Origin: Daldinia sp. FL1419 | Lineage: Eukaryota; Ascomycota; Sordariomycetes; Xylariales; Hypoxylaceae | Direction: 5' to 3' | NCBI GenBank assembly: GCA_025201765.1 | Contig: MU623399.1 | Coordinates: 1 to 64,000, forward strand | Length of the DNA: 64,000 nt | Shown here: positions 34,401-45,400 of the stretch, piece by piece | Layout: the number at the start of each line of letters is the position of its first letter | Position numbering within the stretch: the stretch's first letter is position 1 | Translations under genes and position numbers: made by a program | The notes under the pieces: generated by a model | The model's database searches: none | What the model was told of the DNA's origin: nothing | The model's input: only the letters and a program-made list of their open reading frames with translations

Positions 34401-36580
34401 CACATATAATAATATTTAAACAAATCCTTCAAAACAAACCAAAAATACGAATATACTAGGCATAATTAATAAACTAATAAAATTAGGTAAATTATTAAAT
34501 AAAAAAGAAAAAACCTTTATTATAAAAATTAATTACCTTTATATAAAAATATATTTCTATCTATTATTTTTTCCAGATAATTCTTTATTAACAATTTTAC
34601 TTACTATTTACATTAAAATATTAATAACTCCTTATATTATTTTTAATAATAAATATCATATATCATAAAAAGTAACATTTTATGCTAATTCCTTAATAAG
34701 TAGGATTGGCACATATAAAAAATATATAATTAATAAAATAAAAATGTTAAAATTCACCCATCAACCCCCTTAATATAATAAAGAAAATTTAAATAATTTT
34801 ATTTAAATATTCTTAATAAAAATTAATGAATATAAGAAAATATATAAAAGAAATTTATTAAAACCTTTAAAATAATATTTAAATATTTAAAATCATTTAT
34901 TATATAAAATGTTCTAAAAAATTAAACAAATTTACTTTAAGAATCATATTAATATATATATTTAAGAAATTATATTATAATTAAATGATTAATGTAAAAA
35001 TAAATAAGTACTTGGGTATATATAGGTTTATACCTATAAGATTAATAAACATAATTTTTTTTAACAATATAAAATATATTTAATAATAAAAAAAAATTAA
35101 TAAATAATTAATAACAAAGAAACCTATACCTTTACATTTATTGAAAGATTTTTTTAAGTACTAATAATAATAATAGTAAAATATAATTTTAAATTTATAT
35201 AATATAATATAATAAATATATTTATAAATATAAAATTTAAAAAAAATATATTTATACATATGCCCCAAAAATATCAATAATTAGAAAAGATATTTTACAT
35301 TATTAAAGCACTTTACAATCTTCAAGAATTGCCTCTTCTTTAATAACAAAAACTTTTACAAATTTTAAAAGAATTTAGCTTTATCTTAATATCCTAAAAA
35401 TTATACATATTTATTAAAAATAGAATCCTCTTTTTTGTATATATGGATAATATTATTATAATATATTAGAAAGAAGTTAAACCAAAAATTAAATTAATCA
35501 TTTTTAGGTTTAAAAAATAATATAAATTAATTAGAAATAATGAATTATAATGGTTTCTTAAAATTAAAATAATTTGAGATTGAGTATAATATTGAATTTG
35601 GCTAAATTAATTTATTTATATTAATAAAATTATTAATTTAGTAAAAGTGGCTGAAAGAATCCCTAAAATGCCTATAATAAAAGAAGAATTACTACCTTAT
35701 ATAGAAATGGCCTTACCTTAATTAATATAATGATATTAGTAAAAAATTGGTTTAATTTTATATATTATAATAATTATTTAACCCAATATTGTATTTATTT
35801 ATTTAAGGTTAACCCGATTTAATTTAAATTTAAGTCCAAAATATTATATAATAACTAACCAAATTATATAATATTTTTAGTATATATAAGGATATGCCCT
35901 AAAACTAGGTGGAAATAATATTTTTAAAATTGTTAATAATATTTTATTTATCAATAATATAATTAATTAAAAAAGCTTATAAGTATATATAATAAAATTG
36001 TTTAATAGAATAATTAGTTGAAAAATTAATAAATAAGATATAATTACTACTTTTATTATTAAAACTAAACTATTTACCTTGGTTTAAGTTATAAAGAAAG
36101 GATTTTACATATTATAGTTGATTAAAGATTTTGAAATTAAATTCAAAAATTAAACTATACTTTTATTATATGATAATAAACAAATAATTGGATTAATTAT
36201 TAAAGATATTAAAAAATTTAAAATAAAATTAAAACATATAAATATATATAATTATTGACTTAGATAAGAGATTTAGAGAAACTATATTAAAATTGATTAT
36301 ATTAATTTAAAAAATATAAGTATAAATAGGCTTATAAAAACGCTATTAAAAGAAAAATATATCTATTTTAAAAAACAAATAAATTTAATAGATATTTTAA
36401 ATTATTTAAAAATCAAAATATTTAAAAATATAAATAAAATAATATAGCGGAAATAAAAAATAAATAAAGAAATTATTAAGGAGATATAATTAAAGGAATA
36501 TCTTAATTTAAAGGTGTAAAAAGATTGTGTTTTAATATTATACGTTTTAGATTTGCTTATCGACTTTATTTAAGAAGATA

Positions 36581-36733
36581 TATTAGATTAATAAGCTTAA
36601 AAATAATGTGGAAAAATTCTCTCCCTTATAACAATTCTATAAAAAAGCCTTACCACTTTATTCTAAAATTCCAACAATAATAATAACAATTTGAATTTTA
36701 CAATTATAATTTTTCCCTGTGTATTGTGTGACA
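36581..36733. repeat. 3' long terminal repeat, 153 bp
   Basis: Gapless partner of 31325-31477. Its outer end keeps GTGTATTGTGTGACA, while its inner start (TATTAGATTAATAAGC) is mutated relative to the 5' copy, the mirror image of the left LTR. Confidence 0.85.
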
Positions 36734-36738
36734 GATAG
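36734..36738. repeat. Target site duplication GATAG, right copy
   Basis: Directly follows the terminal CA of the 3' LTR and matches the left copy. Confidence 0.85.
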
Positions 36739-36779
36739 CAAGAGCAACATATTTGCCAGTTTCTAGGAATCTATCATGA

Positions 36780-37436
36780 CTTCCATTGTAAGACACGGCC
36801 GTTACACAGAGCAGATCCAGTCAATATTGCCGAACCTTCAATTACTATTCCTCGGACGTCATTTCTTATTACCTTTTCGGGGAGACCTTTGGTTTCTTGG
36901 AGCAGAATGGCTGGCCTCTGAATTTTCATCACAATATTAATCGAGTAGCTAAGACTAGATACATAGTTCGCTTCTTCCCTAGCTTCGCGAAAATCTTAGA
37001 TTTTAGTCATTACTTACATAGGTAGCTTGCTAAATTTCTCTCTTTCGAATCTCTATTTTAGACTGTCTAACAAGATAGAAGTTTCATTAGCTACATCCTT
37101 CCTCAAGATATTGCGTCTCTTTTTGAAAAGTTCAGAATCGACTTTCTGAGTCGGATACGGAGTATAAGCTCAGAGATAGACTCGGGAATAGTTAGAGATC
37201 GACCTACTGTCTTTGACTCCTTGCTATAGCTAGAACCTGATCGGAGGAAATATTTGGATCTTGACGATGAGGTCATTGCCTACCACGTTCTGAGCAAGAC
37301 CGAAATACTTTCAAGATTAACAAAGGAGCTTAGCCAGGTTGTTGATGATTCCCGAATTCTTCCTTCTTTAACTACGCTCAAATTTCTTTCCTATCTCGAA
37401 GGTGTTATCCAGAAAGGTCTGCCTGTTTATCCTTGA
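36780..37436 (+). pseudogene. Cytochrome P450 pseudogene fragment
   Basis: From 36855 one frame reads DVISYYLFGETFGFLEQNG, then VAKTRYIVRFFPSFAKIL, LPQDIASLFEKFRIDFLSRI, RPTVFDSLL, then HVLSKTEILSRLTKEL and SYLEGVIQKGL, in the order of the middle part of fungal P450s of the trichodiene-oxygenase-like group. Just upstream, DPVNIAEP lies in another frame (a frameshift near 36840). Four in-frame stops occur: TAG 37023, TAG 37059, TAA 37068 and TAG 37227. The I-helix with the oxygen-binding AGxDTT is deleted between LDDEV and IAYHV, the K-helix ExxR is lost (EGVIQKGL ends at a stop), and no heme-Cys region is found. It begins within about 50 bp of the retrotransposon end. Confidence 0.75.
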
Positions 37437-38020
37437 CCTTATACTGACTGCTAATAGGGTTCATAAAAGTCTTGTATTATGTGAACTTTAAATAATAGTA
37501 GCAGCATTTACGCTGCGGGTCTTCCTATAGATGTGTCTATTATAAATAACGGAAGAGGATGTGACTTATGATCATGACCTTTGCTCGCCCATGTCGAAGA
37601 CGAGCAGCAAGGGCGTACGAGTTATTGTTACGGCTGTTTGAAACCGGTCCTTCACGTTTTGGGTCATACTTTAATTGAATTCGCGAGATAATGAGCCAAA
37701 GTATCGGGCTGAATGATATTTACGTTTTTCTTGTTTTGGTAGAGTTGGAATGAGGGCTTCGTGAAGTTTTATATTGAAAAGCTGATCAGTACCTCGTAAA
37801 GCGTAACCACTTTATTCAATCTCCTTGTTGATTTTTTGCCTTAAGCTTAAGGTCTTGTGTTATAAGACTACATAGGTAGGTATACATTAATATATTATTG
37901 AATCTTAAGGAAATTTTATTAATAATTAATAATTACTATAACGGCAAAGGGGGGGTGTCACGAGGTTGGGGCTTGATTTTAAGGTGATAACGATATTGTG
38001 ATCCAGGAGTTATGGGATTT
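37437..38020. other. Intergenic, nothing recognised
   Basis: Sequence after the P450 fragment with no coding-like frame; the missing P450 C-terminus is not here. A GCAGC...GCTGC short hairpin lies near 37501. Confidence 0.4.
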
Positions 38021-38446
38021 TATAAGCTTTAGGTATAACTTAAATTGACTACTGATGACTTTATCTGAAAGGCTTTAAGGGCTTTGAAGTTATTTATATT
38101 AGGATTATTAATATAAGAGTTCTGGAGCTCTAAGAGGATGTTATGTTGCATAAGTTTGGAAAAATTTATAAGGGTGCTATGAATTGTAAGGCCGGTGGCC
38201 CGATGAGTGACTCAGCGCAGGGCGCACGGGCCAGAAGAGGGGTGACCTTGGAGTCACGTGAAAAGGTCACGTGATCTCCCTTAGGAATCCCATGGCATCT
38301 GGGAAGCATACCGGTGCAAAGCGCCCCGGCGCCCCAGGGGAGCACGGATGCCTGTATTGACGATTGGGGTGTATAATTAACCTTGGAGTCCCGGGGCTTC
38401 CTAATAGAATTGTCAGTAGTCAATCTAAGTCATGCCTGAAACTTAT
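38021..38446. mobile_element. TIR (MITE-like) element, about 425 bp
   Basis: Inverted repeats of about 37 bp: left 38021-38058 (TATAAGCTTTAGGTATAACT..., ending GACTACTGA) and right 38410-38446, its reverse complement. The mismatches are mostly C-to-T/G-to-A on the left. TA at both tips fits a TA target duplication, but the exact ends are uncertain. The interior has CACGTGA copies near 38257 and 38269 and no ORF. Confidence 0.65.
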
Positions 38447-38726
38447 AGTGTAAGACTCCATACCTCTTGGATCGCGATATCACCGGTATTACCTTAAAAC
38501 CAAGCCGTAGCCACGTGCCAATACCTTGGAGACTAAGGTTAGTGTATATTGTACCATACGCAATACAACCTTAGATAAAGAGAGAGCACAGACCCTTGCT
38601 TCGCAGCCTTGGCTTCGTAATCGTCGTTTGCATTTCTGCCCTGCGACGCGATAAACGTTGAATACTTTCCAAGCATCCCCCCATCCCTAATTCACACATC
38701 CAATCTCTCTCTGATCAGTCGACACG

Positions 38727-39572
38727 ATGGGATATAATCACAATTCGAAATCACCGAGTAATCATGCTAGAGCACCTATTACTCTTCTGGCCGAGTCGCA
38801 TCAAAAACCGCGATATCGGAAACGATTAACGCGACGTGAACCTGTCAGATGTGCATCTCGCTTTATTCCTGATCCAATGGAAACTCCAGAACATCATTTT
38901 CCTCTACAGACAATTCCCTCGCGATCTCGCGAGCCTCGATTCATTAATAGATACAATAGTCGTGAGGTATTAATTCTTGTGGACGGGAGTTGCATTAATA
39001 ACGGGAGCAAGGACCCGACTGCTGAGCCATCTGGTGGATGTAGTTTCATGTTCAAAGGTCCGGGGAAGTCTGGGTCTCAGGTGGAATTTCCTTTCAAGGA
39101 TGCCAGCTACAATGGCGGTGGCACGATTGGATTTCCTCTAGAAAAGTGTGGACCAGGAGGCGAAAGCCTCGATGCGACGAGTAATAGGGCTAAACTCAGA
39201 GCTGTAATTGGGGCGCTCGAATTTCGTCCCTGGCAAGAGGAAGGATGGCGGCGCGTCGTTATTGTGACCGACCTCAAATACGTTGTCGACGGCGCAACGA
39301 CCTACCTGCCCTTATGGGTTCGACGCCGCTGGCGATCAAGAAGATCCACTAAAATAGCCAACAGAGACATGTGGGAAGAACTTAACGGCATCATTGAAAA
39401 CTTGCAAGGACTTGGTACTCTAGTTTCGTTTTGGTTGCTTGAGCCCGGTAGCTTCGCGAAGACTAAATCGGTGCTGGCGCGCGAGACCAAAGCCGCCGCC
39501 AAGAAGGCCGCTGTTGGCCACAGTGACGAAACCGTGTCCGAGTTTACGAGGCTATGTGGCATCATGCTATGA
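38727..39572 (+). CDS. RNase H-like protein with a substituted catalytic Glu
   Basis: A single-exon protein of 281 aa. The fold's first strand holds ILVDGSCINNG (Asp86), helix A has SNRAKLRAVIGALEFR, strand 4 has VIVTDLKYVVDG (Asp182) and the last site falls at NRDMWEELNG (Asp214). In RNase H1-type enzymes the helix A residue after SNRA is Glu; here codon 39192-39194 is AAA, Lys156. RNase H1 cuts RNA in RNA/DNA hybrids with two metal ions held by these four acids, so this copy may be inactive or much weakened. The N-terminal 75 residues are basic and without a known domain. The frame is otherwise intact, so it may still bind nucleic acid. Confidence 0.7.
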   Translation: MGYNHNSKSPSNHARAPITLLAESHQKPRYRKRLTRREPVRCASRFIPDPMETPEHHFPLQTIPSRSREPRFINRYNSREVLILVDGSCINNGSKDPTAEPSGGCSFMFKGPGKSGSQVEFPFKDASYNGGGTIGFPLEKCGPGGESLDATSNRAKLRAVIGALEFRPWQEEGWRRVVIVTDLKYVVDGATTYLPLWVRRRWRSRRSTKIANRDMWEELNGIIENLQGLGTLVSFWLLEPGSFAKTKSVLARETKAAAKKAAVGHSDETVSEFTRLCGIML

Positions 39573-39886
39573 AGCTACGTAACCTAAGACCCAGCTACGC
39601 GTCTGGTCTGGTGATATGATCAACAGTAAGCGCGAAAAGGGTCGGATAATTGGATGAATGTGATGCGACACTAATACGCGTATTTCGGACCTTGCGGTTT
39701 AGGGGATGCTAGTTGGAAGCCTCGATTAGTCTCTGGATCTTGGGTATGCCACGGTAGCTAGTAGTAGAATAATTCGATCATGGCAGTGAGAGGAGATCTG
39801 CATATTCGAACATGGCCACAGGAACATAATCTCCATCTGTTAGGTGCGTTTAATGACTACCTAGATGGTCTATTTACAGACTAACC
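39573..39886. other. Intergenic between RNase H-like gene and permease 3' end
   Basis: 314 bp, convergent genes on both sides, nothing else recognised. Confidence 0.4.
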
Positions 39887-41848
39887 TTAGACCTCTCGAA
39901 TTGGGCCTTTGTAGTAATTCTTCGCCCGAAGAGGATACCATATAATAGAAAACAAGATAACAACACAGAAAGGTAAGACACTCCAGTTCGTCGTCTCCAC
40001 CGTCGGATTATTCGTCTGGGGCCAGAAAGACCAGAATAACGTCACCACATTGTATATGCAAGCAAATATATTGTTGATGGTCCCCAATGGTTCGGGGATT
40101 CTCCAGGGCCCCCAGCTCACCTCCTGACTTGGACCCTCTGTTTCTCCTGAATAAGGGCGCATCTTTCCCGTAGTACGGCGCCAAAGAAGGAGGCCACAAG
40201 GAATCATGTAGGAAGCAAATAGAGCGGCTACCGACAAAGAGCATAAGGCCTGGAGGGCGACGGCAGATCCAAGGGCGATCAGCGACAGAAGCACGGTGAC
40301 GGCGAAGGTGGTAAAGATCGCATTGGTTGGGAGGGTGTTCTTAGCCAGCTAGACATACCACATTAGCAAACGCTGAGGACAAGCCAATGGAACACATACC
40401 TTTACGAGCTGGTTCGAAAACGGGACCCCTTTATCTCGAGAAAACGACCAGAGCATACGAGCAGTAGAAGCATATATACCGATGCTACCAGCTACAGTCA
40501 AGGCAAAGATGACACCGGCCATTAGGCAAGCGCCCGTTGTTGACTTGACCGCGGCATCGGCAACCTGCAGGAATGGGTAAAACATGGTATCAACAGCCGC
40601 CACTGTGTGCATCCCAATATTAGTAGCTGCGCTTAAAAGGGGTGAGCGGTGTTACGACTTACTTGCTGCATCTAGATCACTAATACAAAACACCATTGCG
40701 ATAGCGATGGCCAATGCAAGTGCTCCGTTGATGAGAACCGTATACATCAATGCTCGAGGAACTACCAAAGGCGCCGATTGTATCTCTTCGGACATGTGCA
40801 CGGCGCAATCGGCTCCGACTATAGCCGTAGCAAGCGTCGGAAATCCGACAAAGAAGGCCATTGTTTGCGTAGGCCAGTTTCCGTTGTTGAGAAACGTGGT
40901 AAAAACAAAGCTGGGTTCATTGTGAGGTGCAAAATAGACCACTTTATCGACCAAGTTAGCAACGACACCTTTAGAAGTCTAAGAGTCAAAGCCTTCATCA
41001 AGGCTAGCTACCTATCCTTGGACGAGACTAAAAAAGGGGAGCGAAAAGTCCTCTCGAGAATACGTACTTGGAACCAAAACACCAAAGAATCCGGTCAGGT
41101 GAAGAATGAGAATGAAAGCTTCCAACTTCGCGAGTATGCGACTCGTGGTGGAATTTATAAAAGTTGTCAGAAGAGCGAAAGCCCATATGAGCAGCACAGT
41201 GTGCCATACCAAAGGCACGTAAGTCGGACGGGCTAAGACGATGATGCCTTGTAAAAGAGTTGCGACAAGGTAACTACACATAACAGAAATTGCTTGCCAT
41301 GCTAATGTCGTAAGCCAGGCGGTCATGTATGATAAAAACGTAGAACATGACTTTGGACCTAACATCGAAACCCAGTGATCTACGTAGCGAACGAAGTTAG
41401 TAGAGGATTCGATCGAGATTATGGCGAAATCCCTTCATACATTGTCCACCCGCAGTTGGCGCTGTCGAAGCCAACTCAGCTAATGTCGCATACATGGATA
41501 TAACACCGATCCAATTGACAATCAAGCCCCATATCAGACCAGATGGTCCACTGATGTTCGATTAGTATGTGTATCGATCCTGTCGAGAAAGCTCGCCTGA
41601 GGCTACCATTAAACTCACCCTATGATGAGACCCGGAACTCCCGTTAGCAAAATACTTTCCCACGAACATAATGCCGAACAAGAGAAACCGAGAATTGACA
41701 TGAACCCAAAACTTCGTGTTAACACCGGTCGTTTCCCGAGCCGCCGCAAGACCGCATCATCATCGTAATTATCCCGCCTTCGATAATTCGACGACGATTC
41801 GTCGCGGAGAAGATTGCCGACATTAAGCTCAACCTCGTCTTTAGACAT
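39887..41848 (-). CDS. Amino acid/GABA/choline-type permease (APC superfamily), six exons
   Basis: Exons 41848-41619, 41550-41441, 41379-41024, 40978-40663, 40602-40400 and 40348-39887 give 558 aa in frame. The N-terminal block has RRLGKRPVLTRSFGFMSILG, then GPSGLIWGLIVNWIGV, LAELASTAPTAGGQYHWVS (the second-helix signature of fungal amino acid permeases) and GIYASTARMLWSFSRDKGVP (helix 8/loop). About twelve helices are present. It belongs to the UGA4/HNM1-type fungal permeases and should import an amino acid, GABA or choline at the plasma membrane. The third intron (40979-41023, 45 nt) needs an unusual donor, GTCCAA; if it is not spliced, a TAG at 41012-41014 ends the frame early. The other introns are ordinary. 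Confidence 0.8.
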
Positions 41849-42941
41849 GGCGATCGATTTGCGCCAGGATACGCAGGGCCTGATACAGAACAACAAAGAA
41901 TATACGAGGAAGAAGCCGATAATATCGGGGCCCGAGTGGGACGACGAAGAAGTCGAACTGAAGATCGACTTCGGTTGTCCGGCTGTGGAGAAGAGGACGT
42001 GATAAAGGTGAGAACGCGAACCCCCCCCTTCTCGAACACGCTCTGGTAGGCCAGCTTCGCAGCTGAACTTCACCCGGGAATGTATCCGAAAAGTGGCTGC
42101 TTGGCCCGAGTATACAGCGAGGCACAGAGCTAGGGGCGATAAGCGAAAAAGCACGCAACTAAGCAACGTAAGGAAACGGCTTGGGTGGCCAAAATCTCTT
42201 GGATGCAAAGACACGGCACAGCGTGGCCAGAATGTAACCTCATATCCCCGCACTCGGTGTGTTTCTGATCCTCCCAAGAGCCCGTCTGCAGCCCGCTACG
42301 TTCAAACAGACCTTCGCACCTAGGTCGGCGTATTGGGCGGACCAATCGGTCTACTTGAACCCCTGATAATAAGTAAATTTTATTGAAGGTTTAGACCTGA
42401 CAGCTAGAAAGGAGATTGTCATCTTTGATGTTGATATAAGGCTTACTGTCGCAACTCCTTTCTCTTGACGCTTTGTGCTAGTGAGATTCGAAGATTCGTT
42501 GATAGTCTACCACGATACGTTTAGGTCCCGCGATTTGGTCTGCGGTCGCATTTATTATTAATTTGCTTACAAGATGTGATTCCGATGTGATACGATACGA
42601 TTGGTATATACACCCGGAAACGAAGTTCTCCTCATATTAAATCAGCAACTTCATTAAGACATAACACCATTGTGAAGTACTTTTCTTGCGCTCCCTCATT
42701 TACCACTTTATGTTGTATATTATATTAAACAGGTAACGGTTAGATATTCATACACATAGTCACCGCAGCTTTACTCACGATACATTTCTTCGAAGCAGCA
42801 GCAGACAAGGGTTTAACATTGACCATATAACTCATAGCAATATCCTCAGTTCCCGATATCATTCCTCAATTGGTAACGCCATTGTACATTGATCCCACTA
42901 TCCAAAATGCCCGCCAGGGAGCTGCGATATCAGATTATCTC
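41849..42941. other. Intergenic upstream of permease
   Basis: The part up to about 42350 is the probable 5' leader and promoter of the permease. Nothing else is recognised before the small peptide gene. Confidence 0.4.
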
Positions 42942-43172
42942 CTAGTTGCGTCGCTCGTGTTCAGCGTCCACGACCGCTCCGGGGGTGATGATGACGTCTG
43001 AGGTAAATCCGCCGCGGATCTCCTTCTTCCCGTCGCGTGCCCCTACCGAACGTTAGCATTTAGATCTGAATGCGAGGTCTATGTGATATAATGAAAAATA
43101 AATACCGATGGGGGTTGCAGATGCGACACTGCCGAGGCCCAGCAACGCCACGATGAAAGATTTGTATAACAT
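42942..43172 (-). CDS. Small secreted peptide, 55 aa, two exons
   Basis: Exons 43172-43106 and 43042-42942, with a 63-nt intron (GTATTT...GGTAG, branch site ATGCTAAC). The N-terminus (MLYKSFIVALLGLGSVASA) is a clear signal peptide; the mature part begins about TPIGARDGKK and ends at HERRN. There is one KK near residue 30 and one RR next to the C-terminus, possible Kex2-type cleavage sites, leaving about 22 residues between them. No cysteines and no repeated core. It is divergent from the UstYa-family gene, whose ATG is 693 bp away. It could be the precursor of a modified peptide or an unrelated small secreted protein; no homology was recognised. The splice signals are good, but the call rests on a short frame. 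Confidence 0.55.
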
Positions 43173-43865
43173 TTTGAAGCAGGCTGAGGATAGACTTGTG
43201 CGAGCGGAGTGTCTTGTTCTCGGAGAATATAATGATCTGTGAAGCTACGATTCCAACTTCTCTAACAGGCTGGGCCGACTGGAGACAATTTATACGACGA
43301 GCAGTCTGATATCAGACAAAAGGGGATACCCCACTATTGATATACAAGTCAGATGCAACATCGTTAGGACTACGATCACACAATAGATCTAGACTACGAA
43401 ACATGATTGGCTTAGTCATATCTAGTACAGTCCTACGTAGGAAATTAAAAGTTCTCTATCACATCCGCCACTTTGCAGGGTATTTCACATTGCCGGCGGC
43501 TGTATCGAGCGGTGAATGTCGTAGGAACGTAGGGCTTTCAAGCGGGGTGTCGAGACAACCGTCTGAGCCATGGGTCATGCATATCTGCAATAGGCAGTGG
43601 TATGATAATCATATAGGCGCCCACTGGAATAGGTTGCATCTAAAGATGAGACACATGTATGTCAACATAGGACTAGATCTCACGTCGGCGTATCTCGGTG
43701 GGTCATAGCGCAACGAGGTCCTGCATATCTATATCCGTCTTACGACGCATGAAATTTCATAAGGCTGACTGAGATCCCTCGGTTTTATATTAATCGCTAA
43801 ACTTGACTCTCTTTCTTATCGGGTCTCTAGAGCTTCCCGCGTTCCGCGTTCCGCAACTTTACACG
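43173..43865. promoter_or_regulatory. Divergent promoter between peptide and UstYa-family gene
   Basis: 693 bp between the two ATGs. A 123-codon plus-strand frame at 43337-43708 begins with TTG and has no recognisable domain, so it is not called as a gene. Shared control of the two neighbours is inferred only from geometry. Confidence 0.45.
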
Positions 43866-44826
43866 ATGGAGAAAGACTCGACTGAATCGCGAGATCGCCT
43901 CCTCGGTGAAACGGGGTACACTGATGCGAGATTCAGAAACTCCGATGAGTCAAAGACGCCTATACGCCGATGGCTACGCAATAATGCGCTTCTACTTGTG
44001 ATACTTTCGCTCTTGTTATACATTGCGGTCGTCCTGACCATCGAGTCTGCGGCGAGACTTGGGACGCAAAAGCAATGTCGGGGAGGGGATAACCACTTTA
44101 GTACGGACTGTCTCATAGCCGAATACGAACATCTGCTAACGCCATAAAGGGTTACCTGGTGATGCCGTTACTTACGAAGAGAAGCAGGAATGGTATACTC
44201 TTCGGGAGCCTTGGAACATGGAGCCGTCCGACGAACTCGACGAGCTATGGGAGGACTTACTATACGGTTAGTATTTCACATTCTAGACTCATATCGATCT
44301 ATACTGAGACTGCTCTAGCGTTAAATATCAGAGTCTCCCCTCATGAGATGGAACACCTTGGTTCAAACCTCACGAACCGCATCCAAGTTGACGGTGGGGA
44401 TTATCTTGGCGTTATGGGTGTATATCATCATCTCCATTGCCTGAATAATCTACGGAGGATAGTCCATTGGGATTATTACGAGTCCCGGGTCGCGGACCTA
44501 GGCCCCACGGGTCCATTTGGAAAAGGCCATTCCGGTAGGTTAAGTAGTCCCCGGCATTGAAGATGAATTAAGCTTACATTCGGTGCTCCGTAGATCACTG
44601 TATTAACGCAATTCGTCAGGCACTAATGTGCCACGCAAATACCGAGATACATACAGGGCAATGGATTTACGACCCTGATAGACCTCAAGTTTCCAAATTA
44701 GGATCGCACGCAGTGACAACCTGCGTAAAGTGGGATAGCTTGAATAACTGGGCGCGCAGCAGAGCACTCAGGCCGGGCCATTATACCTACAGGCCCGTAC
44801 CAATCGATGAAACAATGTCAGACTAG
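43866..44826 (+). CDS. UstYa/DUF3328-family oxidase, four exons
   Basis: Exons 43866-44100, 44150-44266, 44319-44534 and 44594-44826 give 266 aa; introns are 49, 52 and 59 nt. Residues about 40-60 (ALLLVILSLLLYIAVVLTI) form one membrane anchor near the N-terminus, as usual for this family. Both hallmark HxxHC motifs are present: HHLHC at 154-158 in GVYHHLHCLNNLRR and HSDHC at 188-192, the latter split by the third intron and followed by INAIRQALMCHA. The motif set and length match UstYa, the copper-type oxidases that cyclise or hydroxylate ribosomal peptides in ustiloxin, phomopsin and asperipin-type pathways; other members act in non-peptide metabolism. Substrate here unknown. Intron 1 is inferred from the frame join. 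Confidence 0.85.
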
Positions 44827-45400
44827 AAGATAATAATAGCTTGTGGATGTCTTTGAGCACCTTCAAGCTCGTCGTTTAACGTGCATTGTCCAGTAGTACA
44901 CTAGTTAAAGTGTGGAATCCTACGTAATGATCAAGCTTCGTGTTATAATTGGGACAGAGAATACGTAGACAGACCGGCTGTATGGTAATTAATATTCTCC
45001 AAAGCTATGTCACCATCTTACATAGGTACCTAGTTAGTAGATACCAATTCTGGACTTGTCTTTGGTATATCCCCCACATCTAAAACTGGCGTCAGCTACG
45101 GGTATGTAAGGAGTCCCCCAGCGCTTACGTCTTTTCCAGGTAAGGGGATAATGTAACCGTAGCAGCAGAGCGTGGGCGTGCACAGGGTACTGCAGAATCG
45201 GACCGACCTAATTAGAAGCTTAAACCCGTGTGGACCTTTGATAGCTACGCAACTAACCTACAAGAAGTCGCATATCCAAGTTTCATTCCCATTCTTCGAC
45301 GGCGAGTCCAGTTTTCTGATTTACGAGCGTACTTACAGTCTTACACCTATTTATTAAAAGTGCACACCTAGCTCAAACCCGCTGGTCTGGACCCATCAAT
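44827..45400. other. Intergenic between UstYa-family and S33 genes
   Basis: 574 bp with no coding-like frame. A TACCTAG motif lies near 45026. The two flanking genes are in the same direction. Confidence 0.4.

Larger units (their letters stand above)
31325..36733. mobile_element. LTR retrotransposon, 5.4 kb, strongly RIP-degraded
   Basis: Two 153-bp LTRs with TG..CA ends, a GATAG target duplication on both sides and a total length of 5409 bp define the element. The interior is almost all A/T with no ORF, so gag and pol cannot be read. The short LTRs and total size suit a Ty1/copia-type element, but a short-LTR gypsy element cannot be excluded. I did not find a convincing primer-binding site or polypurine tract. 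The mutations follow the C-to-T/G-to-A pattern of repeat-induced point mutation. Confidence 0.85.

Noticed and set aside
43337..43708. 123-codon frame in the divergent promoter
   Set aside because: Starts at TTG, has no hydrophobic signal and no similarity to the UstYa gene; most likely chance.
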